Assembly: GCF_023516595.1 (NCBI RefSeq)
Contig: NZ_JAMGBG010000050.1
Location: forward strand, 1 to 64,000
DNA length: 64,000 nucleotides
Direction: 5' to 3'
Source of the DNA: Streptomyces neyagawaensis
GTDB taxonomy: Bacteria; Actinomycetota; Actinomycetes; Streptomycetales; Streptomycetaceae
Part shown: in pieces, positions 40,941 through 50,389 of the stretch
How positions within the stretch are numbered: position 1 is the first letter of the stretch
Layout of the letters: each line of letters begins with the position of its first letter
The notes under the pieces: generated by a model
What the model was told of the DNA's origin: nothing
Databases searched by the model: none
The model's input: only the letters and a program-made list of their open reading frames with translations
Position numbers and translations under genes: made by a program

Positions 40941-41830
40941 TGACGACCGACGAGTCCCTCGTCCTGCGGGTGGCGGGGCGCCCGGTGGGCCGGTACCACG
41001 CCCGGTCCGAGGTGCCGGCCCGCCTCGCGCCCCGCCCCTGCCTCCACCCCGTCACCACTCTCTCCGGTACGGCGGTCACCGAGCTGAGCCCCGCCGACCA
41101 CCTCCACCACCTCGGCGTCGGTGTCGCCGTTCCCGACGCCGAGGGGCACAACTTCTGGGGCGGGCGGACCTACGTCCGCGACCGGGGCCCGACCGACCTC
41201 GACAACCACGGCTCCCAGCGTCACATCGCCTTCCAGCTGCGCGACCCGGACGGCTTCGTCGAGGAACTGCGCTGGGTGGCGTCCGGCACCGAGCTGCTGC
41301 GCGAGCGCCGTACCGTCGCGGCCACCGAACTGACCGACAGCGCCTGGGCGTTGGACTTCACCTTCTCGCTCACCAACACCACCGGCGCACCCGTCTCGAT
41401 CGGCAGCCCCGTCACCCACGCACGCCCAGGGCGCCGCGCCGGGCTCGCCGTGCTCGGGGACGCCTTGCGCTGGACCGGGCTCCAGCGGGACGCCGACGGG
41501 AGCGTGCATCTCGTCCACCGGTTCGCCGAGACCGTCGCCGTGGGGGCACCTCCCACGCCTTCAGGGCAGTGGGGGAGGGAGCGGGACGCGGCACCTCCGA
41601 GCCCGGCGCCCGACGGGCGGGCCCGGCTGCGCATCGAGACGCGCGCCGGGGCACGCTGCCGCTTCTCCTACGAGGTGGGGGAAGGGTGGCACTCCTGCGG
41701 CATGGTCTTCGCCGCCACGCCCTGGCGCTGGGTCGGCGCTCTGCTCGGCCTCTTCGCGGTCGCGCCCACCGGCGGGGGACACGCCGGGGCGGCCACCTTC
41801 ACCACCTTCCGGATCACCCCCTCCTCGTAA
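40940..41830 (+). CDS. PmoA-like (DUF6807) protein fused to a GH43-C2/DUF1349-like domain
   Basis: 296 residues, ATG at 40940 (TGATG overlap with the previous stop). Residues 1 to about 155 match the N-terminal half of DUF6807/PmoA proteins (CLHPVTTLSGTAVTEL, DHLHHLGVGVAVPD, NFWGGRTYVRD, FTLTN-like FSLTNTTGAPVSIGSPVT). The expected second half with its GYGGFFWR signature is missing. Instead, from about 158 (AGLAVLGDALRW) to the end (RFSYEVGEGW, WVGALLGLFAV, TFTTFRITP) it looks like the C-terminal concanavalin-type domain of GH43 enzymes. A GTGGGGGCACCTCCCACG-type repeat lies inside (about 41540-41580). Chimeric or deleted gene; function uncertain. Confidence 0.7.
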   Translation: MTTDESLVLRVAGRPVGRYHARSEVPARLAPRPCLHPVTTLSGTAVTELSPADHLHHLGVGVAVPDAEGHNFWGGRTYVRDRGPTDLDNHGSQRHIAFQLRDPDGFVEELRWVASGTELLRERRTVAATELTDSAWALDFTFSLTNTTGAPVSIGSPVTHARPGRRAGLAVLGDALRWTGLQRDADGSVHLVHRFAETVAVGAPPTPSGQWGRERDAAPPSPAPDGRARLRIETRAGARCRFSYEVGEGWHSCGMVFAATPWRWVGALLGLFAVAPTGGGHAGAATFTTFRITPSS

Positions 41831-41854
41831 CTCTTACGCCTGTTGGGAGCCGCA

Positions 41855-43216
41855 ATGACGCACCTCCGCAACAAGAAGATCAGCAATCACAGAAGCAGGC
41901 GCGCCGCCCTGGCTGTCGCCCTCGGATTTGTCCTCGCCCTGACCGCCACCGCCTGCGGTGACGACGGCAGCGGGACCGGCGGAGACAAGGGCTCCGAGGG
42001 CAGCGGCAAGGGCGAGATCGTCTTCTGGGACAACAACGGCGGTGTCCGCACCGACATCTGGAAGGAGATCATCGCCGACTTCCAGAAGGCCAACCCGGAC
42101 ATCGAGGTCGAGTACGTCGGTATCGCGGCCACCGAGTACCAGTCGAAGGTCGACACCGCCATCCAGGGCGGCGGTCTGCCGGACGTCGGCGGTGTCGGCG
42201 CGGCCATGGCCGCCGGGTTCGCCGCGCAGGGCGCGCTGGAACCGCTGGACGGCCGGCTCTCCAAGTCCTCCCTGAACGGCAAGCTCAACGAGGCGATGGT
42301 CGAGTCGCTGAAGTCGGCGGGCGGCGGCGAGGCCCTGTACTCGATCCCGACCTCCGCCAACAACGGCGTCCTCTACTACCGCACCGACCTGTTCAAGGCG
42401 GCCGGCCTCGACGAGCCGACCACCTGGGACACGTTCTACAAGGCCGCCGAGAAGCTCACGGACAAGGACAAGAACAAGTTCGGCTACACCATCCGCGGGG
42501 GTGCCGGTTCCATCGCCCAGGCGCTGGACGCCATGTACGGGCAGTCGGGCATCACCTCGTTCTGGGACTCCAGCGGTGAGAAGACCACCGTGAACGACCC
42601 GAAGAACGTGGCGGCGCTGGAGAAGTATGTCGGCCTCTACAAGAAGGTCACGCCCGCGGCCGGCCTCAACAACGACTTCACCAAGATGGTCGCGCAGTTC
42701 GACTCAGGCACGATCGGCATGCTCAACCACAACCTGGGCTCCTACCAGGACCATGTGAAGGCGTTCGGCGACAAGTTCCGGGGCATCCCGCAGCCGACCG
42801 GCCCCGGCGGCAAGCGGGTCCAGGTCTCCAACCCGGTCGACGGGCTCGGCATGTTCAGGAGCTCGAAGAACAAGGAGGCCACCTGGAAGTTCATCGAGTT
42901 CGCCCTGTCGCACGAGGAGAACTCCAAGTTCAACGAGTCGGCGGGCCAGGTGCCGGCGAACAACGAGGCGGCGAAGGACGAGTGGATCCAGCAGGCCGAG
43001 CCGACGAAGCTGGCCGCCGCCGCGCTGACCGACGGGTCGACCTCGATCGTGCAGCTGCCGTACTACCTGCCGGACTGGAACACGATCTCGAAGGCCGACA
43101 ACGAGCCGGCCTTCCAGAAGGTGATGGACGGGCAGACCAGCGCGAAGGAGTTCCTCGACGCGCTGGCCCACCAGCTGAACAAGGCGCAGGCCGAATGGAA
43201 CGAGCAGCAGGGCTGA
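41855..43216 (+). CDS. Sugar ABC transporter substrate-binding lipoprotein
   Basis: 453 residues, ATG at 41855 (GGAG upstream). Lipoprotein signal with lipobox LTATAC, followed by a Gly/Ser linker and a type-1 solute-binding fold (EIVFWDNNGG, EYVGIAATEYQSKVDTAI, LPDVGGVGAA, GLGMFRSSKNKEATWKFIEFAL). Provides the receptor for the permease pair 2-4 kb upstream; likely binds pectin oligosaccharides. Confidence 0.9.
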   Translation: MTHLRNKKISNHRSRRAALAVALGFVLALTATACGDDGSGTGGDKGSEGSGKGEIVFWDNNGGVRTDIWKEIIADFQKANPDIEVEYVGIAATEYQSKVDTAIQGGGLPDVGGVGAAMAAGFAAQGALEPLDGRLSKSSLNGKLNEAMVESLKSAGGGEALYSIPTSANNGVLYYRTDLFKAAGLDEPTTWDTFYKAAEKLTDKDKNKFGYTIRGGAGSIAQALDAMYGQSGITSFWDSSGEKTTVNDPKNVAALEKYVGLYKKVTPAAGLNNDFTKMVAQFDSGTIGMLNHNLGSYQDHVKAFGDKFRGIPQPTGPGGKRVQVSNPVDGLGMFRSSKNKEATWKFIEFALSHEENSKFNESAGQVPANNEAAKDEWIQQAEPTKLAAAALTDGSTSIVQLPYYLPDWNTISKADNEPAFQKVMDGQTSAKEFLDALAHQLNKAQAEWNEQQG

Positions 43217-43335
43217 CAGGCCGCCTCCGGTTCCCCGCGCCCTTGGAAGAAGGGGGCGCGGGGGCACCCCACCTCACAGGAAAGGCACCGCACATCGCTC
43301 GTATCCCGCAAGCCTGTTGAGAAAGGCACCCGCAC

Positions 43336-43488
43336 GTGTCCCTCACCAGTAGACAGGTCACCACCGCGGCGCTCGCCGCCGTTGCGCTCGCCGTCGCCAC
43401 CACCGGGCCCGCCTCCGCCGCCGTCTCCTCGGGTCGGGTCCGCCATGAGCCCACGGTGTACATCGCCGGTGATCGGCCCCAGGGGTAG
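43336..43488 (+). pseudogene. Stub of a secreted rhamnogalacturonan acetylesterase-type gene
   Basis: GTG with GAGAAAGG upstream opens a 50-residue frame: a good signal peptide (TTAALAAVALAVATTGPASA) followed by RHEPTVYIAGDR and a stop. TVY(I/L)AGDS is the block I nucleophile region of SGNH/GDSL rhamnogalacturonan acetylesterases; here it breaks off at the serine. The rest of the gene is gone, and the next gene starts 66 bp later. Probably a deletion remnant. Confidence 0.6.
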
Positions 43489-43554
43489 CGCCCGCTCCGC
43501 GCCCCTCGGGGACGCCCCCTTCTCCACCTGTCCTTGTGAAAGGAACCCGCACTT

Positions 43555-44862
43555 ATGCGTGCTCATGCCTGGCATGCCCATGTCATTGCTACCTTCGTCG
43601 GCTGCACCGCCCTCGTCCTCGGGGTCACCGGGACCGGCGTCGCCCAGGCGGGCGAGCGTGACCTCGGCCGGCAAACCCTTCCCTCCGGTGACGGCTGGGG
43701 CTCGGCCGACGGCGGGACCACCGGCGGCTCGGCGGCCGACGCCGAGCACGTCCACACCGTCACCACCTGGGCGGAGTTCAAGGCCGCGCTCAGGGACGGC
43801 GGTGACGCGCCGAAGATCATCAAGATCAAGGGGATGATCGACGCCGTCTTCCAGGGCTGCGACGCCTTCGTCACCGGCGGATACGACCTCCAGCAGTACC
43901 TGAAGGACTACGACCCGGCCGTGTACGGCAACGACAAGGTCGCCATGGGCCCGCAGGAGGACGCCCGGGTCGCCTCCGCCGCCCGGCAGGACGCGGAGAT
44001 CAAGGCCAACATCCCCAGCAACACCACCATCGTCGGCGTCGGCAGCAACTCCGGCATCCTCGGCGGCAGCCTCCAGATCAAGGGCGTCCAGAACGTCATC
44101 ATGCGCAACCTCACCATCGAGGCGCCGCTGGACTGCTTCCCCAAGTGGGACCCCACCGACGACAACCGCACCGGCAACTGGAACTCCGAGTACGACGCCG
44201 TGGTGGTCCACGGCACCCACCATGTGTGGCTCGACCACAACACGTTCACTGACGGGCGCCACCCCGACAGCGAGCGCCCGGTCCACTTCGGCAAGGTCTT
44301 CCAGCAGCACGACGGTCTCACCGACATCGTGCGCGGCGCCAACCACGTGACCGTGTCCTGGAACCGCTTCGAGAACCACGACAAGAACATGCTGATCGGC
44401 AACAGCGACGGCTCCGCCTCCCAGGACGCCGGAAAGCTCAAGGTCACCCTGCACCACAACCGCTTCGAGGGGATCCTCCAGCGCTCCCCGCGTGTGCGGT
44501 TCGGGCAGGTCGACGTCTACAACAACCACTACGTGGTGAACGAGGAGCAGAAGGACGACTACTACGTCTTCGGTGTCGGCGTCTCCTCGCAGCTCCACGC
44601 CAGCGACAACGCCCTCACGCTGCCCGCCGGGGCCATGGCCGGCAAGGTCCTGAAGAAGTGGAACGAGTCCCCGCTGACCGCCGAGAACAACTACGTCAAC
44701 GGCAGGCTCACCGACCTCATCGCCGTCCACAACGCCGAGATCCCGGCCGAGACCCTCCAGTCCGGCGCCGGCTGGACGCCGGCCCTGCGGGGGAAGGTCG
44801 ACTCGCCTCGCGCCGTGCCCGCGATCCTCAAGGCCGGGGCGGGCGCGGGAAAGGTCTGCTGA
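43555..44862 (+). CDS. Secreted pectate lyase, family PL1
   Basis: 435 residues, ATG at 43555 (GAAAGGA upstream). Signal peptide to about residue 31. Right-handed beta-helix with PL1 landmarks: NTTIVGVG, VIMRNLTIEAP, EYDAVVVHGTHHVWLDHNTFTDG (Ca/substrate-binding acids), GLTDIVRGANHVTVSWNRFENHDKNMLIGNSD, VTLHHNRFEGILQRSPRVRFG (catalytic Arg). Cleaves homogalacturonan by beta-elimination outside the cell, giving unsaturated oligogalacturonides for import. Confidence 0.93.
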   Translation: MRAHAWHAHVIATFVGCTALVLGVTGTGVAQAGERDLGRQTLPSGDGWGSADGGTTGGSAADAEHVHTVTTWAEFKAALRDGGDAPKIIKIKGMIDAVFQGCDAFVTGGYDLQQYLKDYDPAVYGNDKVAMGPQEDARVASAARQDAEIKANIPSNTTIVGVGSNSGILGGSLQIKGVQNVIMRNLTIEAPLDCFPKWDPTDDNRTGNWNSEYDAVVVHGTHHVWLDHNTFTDGRHPDSERPVHFGKVFQQHDGLTDIVRGANHVTVSWNRFENHDKNMLIGNSDGSASQDAGKLKVTLHHNRFEGILQRSPRVRFGQVDVYNNHYVVNEEQKDDYYVFGVGVSSQLHASDNALTLPAGAMAGKVLKKWNESPLTAENNYVNGRLTDLIAVHNAEIPAETLQSGAGWTPALRGKVDSPRAVPAILKAGAGAGKVC

Positions 44863-45980
44863 TGACCGACCGCGGAAATGCCCTGAGCAGACGGTCGTTC
44901 GTCGTCGCGGGTGCCGGGGCCACGCTCGCGCTCGGGACGGCGGCACCGGCCCACGCATCGCGCGGCCGGTCGCCCTTCGGACGGTACGGCTCACCGGCCG
45001 CCCGGCTCGACGAGCGGACGCTGTACGTGCACGCCGGGGGCGCCGGGGACTTCACCACCGTGCAGGCCGCCGTCGACGCGGCGACCGGCACCGGCTACAC
45101 GCTGGTCGTCGCACCCGGCGTCTACCGCGAGACCGTCGCCGTGAGCACCGCCCGCACGGACATGACCTGGATCGGTGCCTCCGGCGACGCCCGCGACGTC
45201 ACGGTCGTCCACGACAACGCGGCCGGCACCCCCAAGCCCGGCGGCGGCACCTACGGCACGACAGGATCGGCGACCACCCTCGTCCAGGGCGACGGGTTCA
45301 CCGCGCGGGACATCACCTTCGCCAACGACTGGCTGCGCGCCGACCACCCCGAGATCAGCGGCACCCAGGCCGTCGCCCTCAAGGTGCAGGGCGACCGATC
45401 GGCGTTCGTGCGGTGCCGGTTCCTCGGACACCAGGACACGCTGTACGCCGACACGATGGCGCTCGGCACCTTCGCCCGCCAGTACTTCCGGGACTGCTAC
45501 GCCGAAGGGGACGTGGACTTCGTCTTCGGCCGGGCCACCGCGGTGTTCGAACGCTGCCGCTTCCACACCCTGACCCGGACCGACCCCGCCTCCGCCCCGT
45601 ACGGGTTCGTGTTCGCGCCGTCCACCGCGGGCGCCAACCCGCGCGGCTGTCTGGTGACCCGGAGCCGGATCACCAGTGGGGCCCCGGAGGCCCACTACAA
45701 ACTGGCCCGGCCGTGGGTGCCCAGCTCCGACACCACCGCCAAGCCCATGCTGACCGTCCGCGAGACCCGGCTCGGGGCGGGCATCGACGCGGTGGCCCCC
45801 TACACCACCATGTCCGCCGGCTTCCCCTGGCAGGACCAGCGGTTCGCGGAGTACCGCAACACCGGCCCCGGCGCCCGGATCACCGTCCCGGAGAACCGGC
45901 CCCAGCTCACCACGGAGGAGGCCGCCGAGCACACCCGCGAGGCGTACCTCGGTGACTGGGCTCCCTGGAAGGGGCGTTGA
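44862..45980 (+). CDS. Secreted pectinesterase, family CE8
   Basis: 372 residues; the ATG overlaps the last base of the PL1 stop. Tat-type signal (LSRRSFVVAGAGA). Catalytic landmarks GTQAVAL (Q169), QDTLY (D192) and DFVFG (D219) are intact; beta-helix fold. Removes methyl esters from pectin, preparing substrate for the lyases encoded beside it. Confidence 0.93.
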   Translation: MTDRGNALSRRSFVVAGAGATLALGTAAPAHASRGRSPFGRYGSPAARLDERTLYVHAGGAGDFTTVQAAVDAATGTGYTLVVAPGVYRETVAVSTARTDMTWIGASGDARDVTVVHDNAAGTPKPGGGTYGTTGSATTLVQGDGFTARDITFANDWLRADHPEISGTQAVALKVQGDRSAFVRCRFLGHQDTLYADTMALGTFARQYFRDCYAEGDVDFVFGRATAVFERCRFHTLTRTDPASAPYGFVFAPSTAGANPRGCLVTRSRITSGAPEAHYKLARPWVPSSDTTAKPMLTVRETRLGAGIDAVAPYTTMSAGFPWQDQRFAEYRNTGPGARITVPENRPQLTTEEAAEHTREAYLGDWAPWKGR

Positions 45981-46050
45981 CGTGCGCCGACTGACCGTGC
46001 GCGACCTGACCCTCGCCCACCCCACCCGCACGAGAAAGGAACCGCTCTCC

Positions 46051-47163
46051 ATGTCTCGTCGTACCACTCTCGCCCTGGGCACCGTCCTCGCCCTCGGCGC
46101 CGGGCCGGCCGTGCTGCCCACCCAGGCGCACGCCGCGACCGTCGTCGTCAACACCACGACCGCCCTGTCCAACGCCCTCAGGAACGCCACCCCGGGCACG
46201 GTCATCCAGGTGCGCGGCGGCACGTACTATCCGACGGCCACCCTCCAGTCCACGGCGAACGGCACCTCCTCCAGCCGCATACACCTCCAGCCGTACGGCT
46301 CGGAGACGGTGAAGATCGACGGTTCGAACCTCCCCGACGGCGACTGGATCTTCAAGTTGACCGCGGACCACTGGACCGTCTCCGGGATCACCTTCCAGAA
46401 CTCCCCGGACAGCGCGGTCGTCTGCCAGTCCTGTGCCTCCACGGTCTGGGACACCATCAAGACCATCAACGGCGGTGACTCCGGCTTCACGCTCACCGGC
46501 GACGGCACCACCAACAACACCGTCCGCAACATCGACTCCTACGGCCACTACGACCGGGCCAACCACGGGGAGAACGCCGACGGCATCGCCGTGAAGTTCG
46601 GCTCCGGTGGCGGCAACCTCATCACCGGGGCCCGTCTCTACAACAACGCGGACGACGGCCTGGACCTCTGGTCGTTCTCCTCGCCCGTCACCGTCGAGCA
46701 CACCTGGGCGATGGGCAACGGCAGGAACCGCTGGGGCGACTCCGCGTTCGCGGGTGACGGCAACGGCTACAAGCTGGGCGGCGACGGCGAGACCGTGGCC
46801 CATGTCGTCAACAACTCGGCGGCCTGGGACAACGCCGGTAACGGCTTCACCGAGAACAGCAACAAGGGCGCCATCGTCATCAACCGCACCACCGCCTACG
46901 CCAACGCCAAGTGGGGCTACTACTTCGCGACCGGCGCGGCCCGCCTCGGCAGGAACCTGGCCGTCGGCAACGGCGGCGGCTCGGTCACCAAGGGCTCGTC
47001 GGTCGTCTCGTCCGGCAACACCTGGGACTCCGGCGTGTCCACGCCCGCGTTCCGCTCCACCAACGCCTCGACGACGTACAACGCCCGCCGGTCGAACGGC
47101 GCGCTGCCCGCGACCACGTTCCTGACCACGGGGAGTACGACGATCGGGGCGACGATGGACTGA
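46051..47163 (+). CDS. Secreted pectate lyase-like protein, family PL9 type (copy 1)
   Basis: 370 residues, ATG at 46051 (GAAAGGAA upstream). Signal peptide to about residue 31 (T-Q-A-H-A-A). Parallel beta-helix with PL9 features: GTVIQVRGGTYYPT, WTVSGITFQNSPDSA, GDSGFTLTGDGT, ENADGIAVKFGSGGGNLITG, NADDGLDLWSF (conserved DDGLD calcium/catalytic region), TENSNKGAI and WGYYFATG. About two-thirds identical in motif order to the next gene. Confidence 0.88.
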   Translation: MSRRTTLALGTVLALGAGPAVLPTQAHAATVVVNTTTALSNALRNATPGTVIQVRGGTYYPTATLQSTANGTSSSRIHLQPYGSETVKIDGSNLPDGDWIFKLTADHWTVSGITFQNSPDSAVVCQSCASTVWDTIKTINGGDSGFTLTGDGTTNNTVRNIDSYGHYDRANHGENADGIAVKFGSGGGNLITGARLYNNADDGLDLWSFSSPVTVEHTWAMGNGRNRWGDSAFAGDGNGYKLGGDGETVAHVVNNSAAWDNAGNGFTENSNKGAIVINRTTAYANAKWGYYFATGAARLGRNLAVGNGGGSVTKGSSVVSSGNTWDSGVSTPAFRSTNASTTYNARRSNGALPATTFLTTGSTTIGATMD

Positions 47164-47292
47164 GCCGGACTCCCGAGATCTTTCGGGATCGCGCGGCAAC
47201 CTTTCGCCGCGGGGCGACGACCAGTGACAGAAGCGGGCCGGGGCGGGCCCCCCGGCCCGCTTCGCTCCTCGTCCCCCGAGAAAGGAACCCCC

Positions 47293-48447
47293 GTGCGTCA
47301 GAGCATCGGGCGCCATCGCAGAACCGGCACCCTGTCGATCGCGGCCGCCGTGGCCGTCGCCTCGGGGGCGGGCGGCGTCCTTCTCGGCCTCTCGAACGAC
47401 GGCGCCAGAGCCGCCGGGACCACGGTCACCGTCTCCAGCACCGCGTCGCTGGAGTCCGCCTTCGCCCGGGCCACCGCCGGTACGACCATCAAGGTCCGCG
47501 CCGGCACCTACCAGCCCACCCGGACCCTGAAGTCCACGGCCGACGGCACCCCCTCCGCCCGGATCACGCTCACCGCGTACGGGGACGGGAAGGTCAGGAT
47601 CGACGGCTCCGCGCTGCCCGCCGGGTCCTGGCTCGCCGCGATCCACGGCGACCACTGGACCGTCTCCGGCATCACCTTCCAGAACTCCCCGGCGCAGGGC
47701 TTCGTCGCCACGTCGTCCGTCGGCGGGATCTTCGACAACCTCGTCACCGCGAACAACGGCGACTCCGGCTTCACCCTGCGCGGCGACGGCACCACCGGCA
47801 ACCTCGTGCGGAACCTGGACAGCCACGGCAACTACGACGCCGCGAACCACGGCCGGAACGCCGACGGCATCGCCGTGAAGTTCGGCTCCGGCACCGGCAA
47901 CCGGATCACCGGCGCCCGCCTCTACGACAACGCGGACGACGGGCTCGACCTCTGGCAGTTCTCCTCGCCCGTCACCGTCGAGCACTCCTGGGCCTTCGGC
48001 AACGGCAGGAACCGCTGGAACGACAGCGCGTTCCAGGGCAACGGCAACGGGTTCAAGCTGGGTGGCGGCGGTGCCTCCGTCGCCCACTCCGTCCACGACA
48101 GCGCGGCCTGGGCCAACACGCTGCACGGCTTCACCGAGAACTCCAACACCGGGGCGATCCGGCTGCACCGCAACACCGCCTACGCCAACCGGGCGGACGG
48201 CTTCTACTTCGCCACGGGCAAGGCCCGGCTGACGCGGAACCTCGCGGTGGGCAACGGCACGGGGAAGGCCCGGCTGGGTCCGCGCACGGTGTCGGCGGAC
48301 GACAACTGGAACAGCGGGGTGGCCACACCGCCGTTCCGGTCCACGGACGCCCGCGCGATGGACGGGCCGCGTGGCAGGGGCGGTGCGCTGCCGGTCACGG
48401 CGTTCCTGACGACCGGCTCCACGGCCATCGGCTCGACGATGCGCTGA
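47293..48447 (+). CDS. Secreted pectate lyase-like protein, family PL9 type (copy 2)
   Basis: 384 residues from a GTG at 47293 (GAAAGGAA upstream). Basic N-terminus and long signal segment (SIAAAVAVASGAGGVLLGL) to about 41. Shares with its neighbour TTIKVRAGTYQPT, WTVSGITFQNSPAQG, GDSGFTLRGDGT, RNADGIAVKFGSGTGNRITG, NADDGLDLWQFSSPVTVEHS and TAFLTTGSTAIGSTM. A tandem duplication, now diverged, so the two may differ in preferred substrate length or methylation. Confidence 0.88.
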   Translation: MRQSIGRHRRTGTLSIAAAVAVASGAGGVLLGLSNDGARAAGTTVTVSSTASLESAFARATAGTTIKVRAGTYQPTRTLKSTADGTPSARITLTAYGDGKVRIDGSALPAGSWLAAIHGDHWTVSGITFQNSPAQGFVATSSVGGIFDNLVTANNGDSGFTLRGDGTTGNLVRNLDSHGNYDAANHGRNADGIAVKFGSGTGNRITGARLYDNADDGLDLWQFSSPVTVEHSWAFGNGRNRWNDSAFQGNGNGFKLGGGGASVAHSVHDSAAWANTLHGFTENSNTGAIRLHRNTAYANRADGFYFATGKARLTRNLAVGNGTGKARLGPRTVSADDNWNSGVATPPFRSTDARAMDGPRGRGGALPVTAFLTTGSTAIGSTMR

Positions 48448-48459
48448 TCCACGAGAAGG

Positions 48460-48493
48460 GCGCCCCCCGCCGGTCGTCACCGGCGGGGGGCGC
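48460..48493. terminator. Bidirectional terminator between convergent pectin genes
   Basis: GCGCCCCCCGCCGGT (48460-48474) pairs perfectly with ACCGGCGGGGGGCGC (48479-48493), 4-nt loop, followed by TTGTCGT. Confidence 0.9.
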
Positions 48494-48549
48494 TTGTCGT
48501 GCCGACCGAGGGGGGCTCAAGTCGGCACCACTGCCGGCCGAGGGGGGGC

Positions 48550-50235
48550 TCAGGCCAGCAGGTCCACACAGTCGAACGAGGTGCCCGGGCTCAGGAAGGC
48601 CCTGCCGCTCGATCCACTGACGACATCGATCTTCAGTACGTTGTACCCACGGGTGTTCGACTTCCAAGCAAGGGCGGGGACCTGGAAGGTGAACATGTGG
48701 TTGTTCCCCCGGTACGAACCCGTGGTCAGGGAACGCGTCGAGGGCTGCTCGGGCGGCGCCGGGACCGGCGACACCCACTCGTTGACCGTCACCCGCGGCC
48801 GGCCGTTCGAGAACGCGTCCGTGACCCCGATCCTCAGGGTGCGCGCGGCGGCGGCCTGCGCGGCGGTCAGCTTGAAGTGGACGCGGACCCCGTTGTTCAC
48901 GTCCTGCCACACATACGCCGGGAACGTCGCCGTCTGGTCGCCGCCGCCGAGGGTGACGTCGCCCGTCCACTTCGCGGCACGGCCGTCGGAGGGGTGCGCG
49001 TACGTCATCAGCTCGGCGTTCTTGAACCCGCGCGGCGTGCCGTCCCAGTCGCCGAGCCGCCACAGGGTCCGCGCCGCGGACGGATCCCCGGTGATGGTCA
49101 GGGTGTTGAGCGCGGTGGAGCCGCCCGCCGTCACCGTCACCTGCCGGGTGTGCACGGCCAGCTCGCCCTTGTAGACGGTCAGGGTGTACGTGCCCGGCAG
49201 CATGCCCTTGCAGGAGAAGGCGCCGGTGCCGGCCGCGGCCTTGGTCCAGTACTGCGCGTCGGCGTTGGCGAAGCCGACCGTGTAGGCGTGCTTCGGGTCC
49301 ATGCCCTTCAGCCCGACCCCGGCCACCTTGCCGCGTCCCGCCCTGCCGACCCAGCCGGTGATGCCGAGGCCGTCCACCCAGGAGGTGTCCAGCCGGTCGT
49401 GGGCCAGGGCGGCGGAGGGGGCGCCGCCGTCGGTGAACGCGAGGACGTACGGGCCCTGGAGGCCGAAACGTTCCGGCTCGGTCTGGGCCTGGTTGTAGTG
49501 CAGGATCTCGTAGAGCCCGGCGCCCTTGTCGTTGGAGTGGCGCAGCAGCGAGCGGTAGAACGGGCCGCCGGACGCCTTCTCGTGGTTGGAGCGGACGAGC
49601 CACAGGCCGACCTCGCCGGTGGTGAACCCGATGTGGTCGTAGTCGATGACCCGCTTGCCCGAGTAGTGCTTGGAGTGGGTGGTGCCGTCCGCGCGCCGCC
49701 ACACGTCACCGGCCTCGATGACCTGGTCGGAGCTCTCGATCCAGGAGTCCGGGCCCTCGTTCGGGAACACGCCCGGCTTGAGGCGGACCAGGAAGCGGGT
49801 CGCGGTGAAGGAGGCGTCCGCCTTGTGCGTCCACAGGTGGATGGTGCTCTGGCCGCTGCGGGCCGCGTACCACTGGGTGATCGCGCCGTGCACGGCCTTC
49901 ACCAGGATCGTCTGCCCCGACTGCCGGAGCGTGACGGTGGCGCTGCCGAACCCGGACTCGACATGCGAGTGCCTGCCGCCGTAGCCCTCGTACTCCTTGC
50001 CCCGGTAGCGCAGGGAGGTGAGGTCGCCGGTGGACTTGGAGACCTTGAAGACCAGGCCGGCGCCCGTGTCGACGACGAGGTTGCGGCCGTCGTCGGAGTG
50101 TCCGAAACCGGCGGCCGACGCCGTGGAGAGGAGGCCGGTGCCACCCGCGACGGCGGCGCCGGTGGCGGCCACACCGACCGCGGTGGCGCCGAGCAGCCGT
50201 CTGCGGGACAGGCGTCGTCTCTTGTGCGTGCTCAA
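48550..50235 (-). CDS. Secreted rhamnogalacturonan lyase, family PL4
   Basis: 561 residues from a TTG at 50235, chosen because GGAG lies 8 bases upstream and a twin-arginine signal (RLSRRRLLGATAV) follows. PL4 architecture: N-terminal beta-super-sandwich catalytic domain (about 45-330, DTGAGLVFKVSKSTGDLTSL, GLWLVRSNHEKASGGPF, LHYNQAQTE), a central FnIII-like module (about 335-405), and a C-terminal carbohydrate-binding-like jelly roll (about 410-560). Cleaves rhamnogalacturonan I backbone. Convergent with the pectate lyase operon. Confidence 0.9.
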   Translation of the reverse strand: MSTHKRRRLSRRRLLGATAVGVAATGAAVAGGTGLLSTASAAGFGHSDDGRNLVVDTGAGLVFKVSKSTGDLTSLRYRGKEYEGYGGRHSHVESGFGSATVTLRQSGQTILVKAVHGAITQWYAARSGQSTIHLWTHKADASFTATRFLVRLKPGVFPNEGPDSWIESSDQVIEAGDVWRRADGTTHSKHYSGKRVIDYDHIGFTTGEVGLWLVRSNHEKASGGPFYRSLLRHSNDKGAGLYEILHYNQAQTEPERFGLQGPYVLAFTDGGAPSAALAHDRLDTSWVDGLGITGWVGRAGRGKVAGVGLKGMDPKHAYTVGFANADAQYWTKAAAGTGAFSCKGMLPGTYTLTVYKGELAVHTRQVTVTAGGSTALNTLTITGDPSAARTLWRLGDWDGTPRGFKNAELMTYAHPSDGRAAKWTGDVTLGGGDQTATFPAYVWQDVNNGVRVHFKLTAAQAAAARTLRIGVTDAFSNGRPRVTVNEWVSPVPAPPEQPSTRSLTTGSYRGNNHMFTFQVPALAWKSNTRGYNVLKIDVVSGSSGRAFLSPGTSFDCVDLLA

Positions 50236-50389
50236 GGGGCGTGCTCCGGGAATGGTGGATTCCGTATCGCTCGTACGTGAGAGCAGATGACGGGAACCGG
50301 CAGCCGGTTCCCTTCCCGCTCTCACGTCTTCCGGTCGCCACCGGCGGCCAAAGGGTTGCCGCCCCCGCGAGATTTTTCCGCGGGATTCT

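Noticed and set aside
48499..50280. Open frame of 593 codons on the plus strand
   Set aside because: Antisense to the PL4 lyase; composition is that of a shadow frame.
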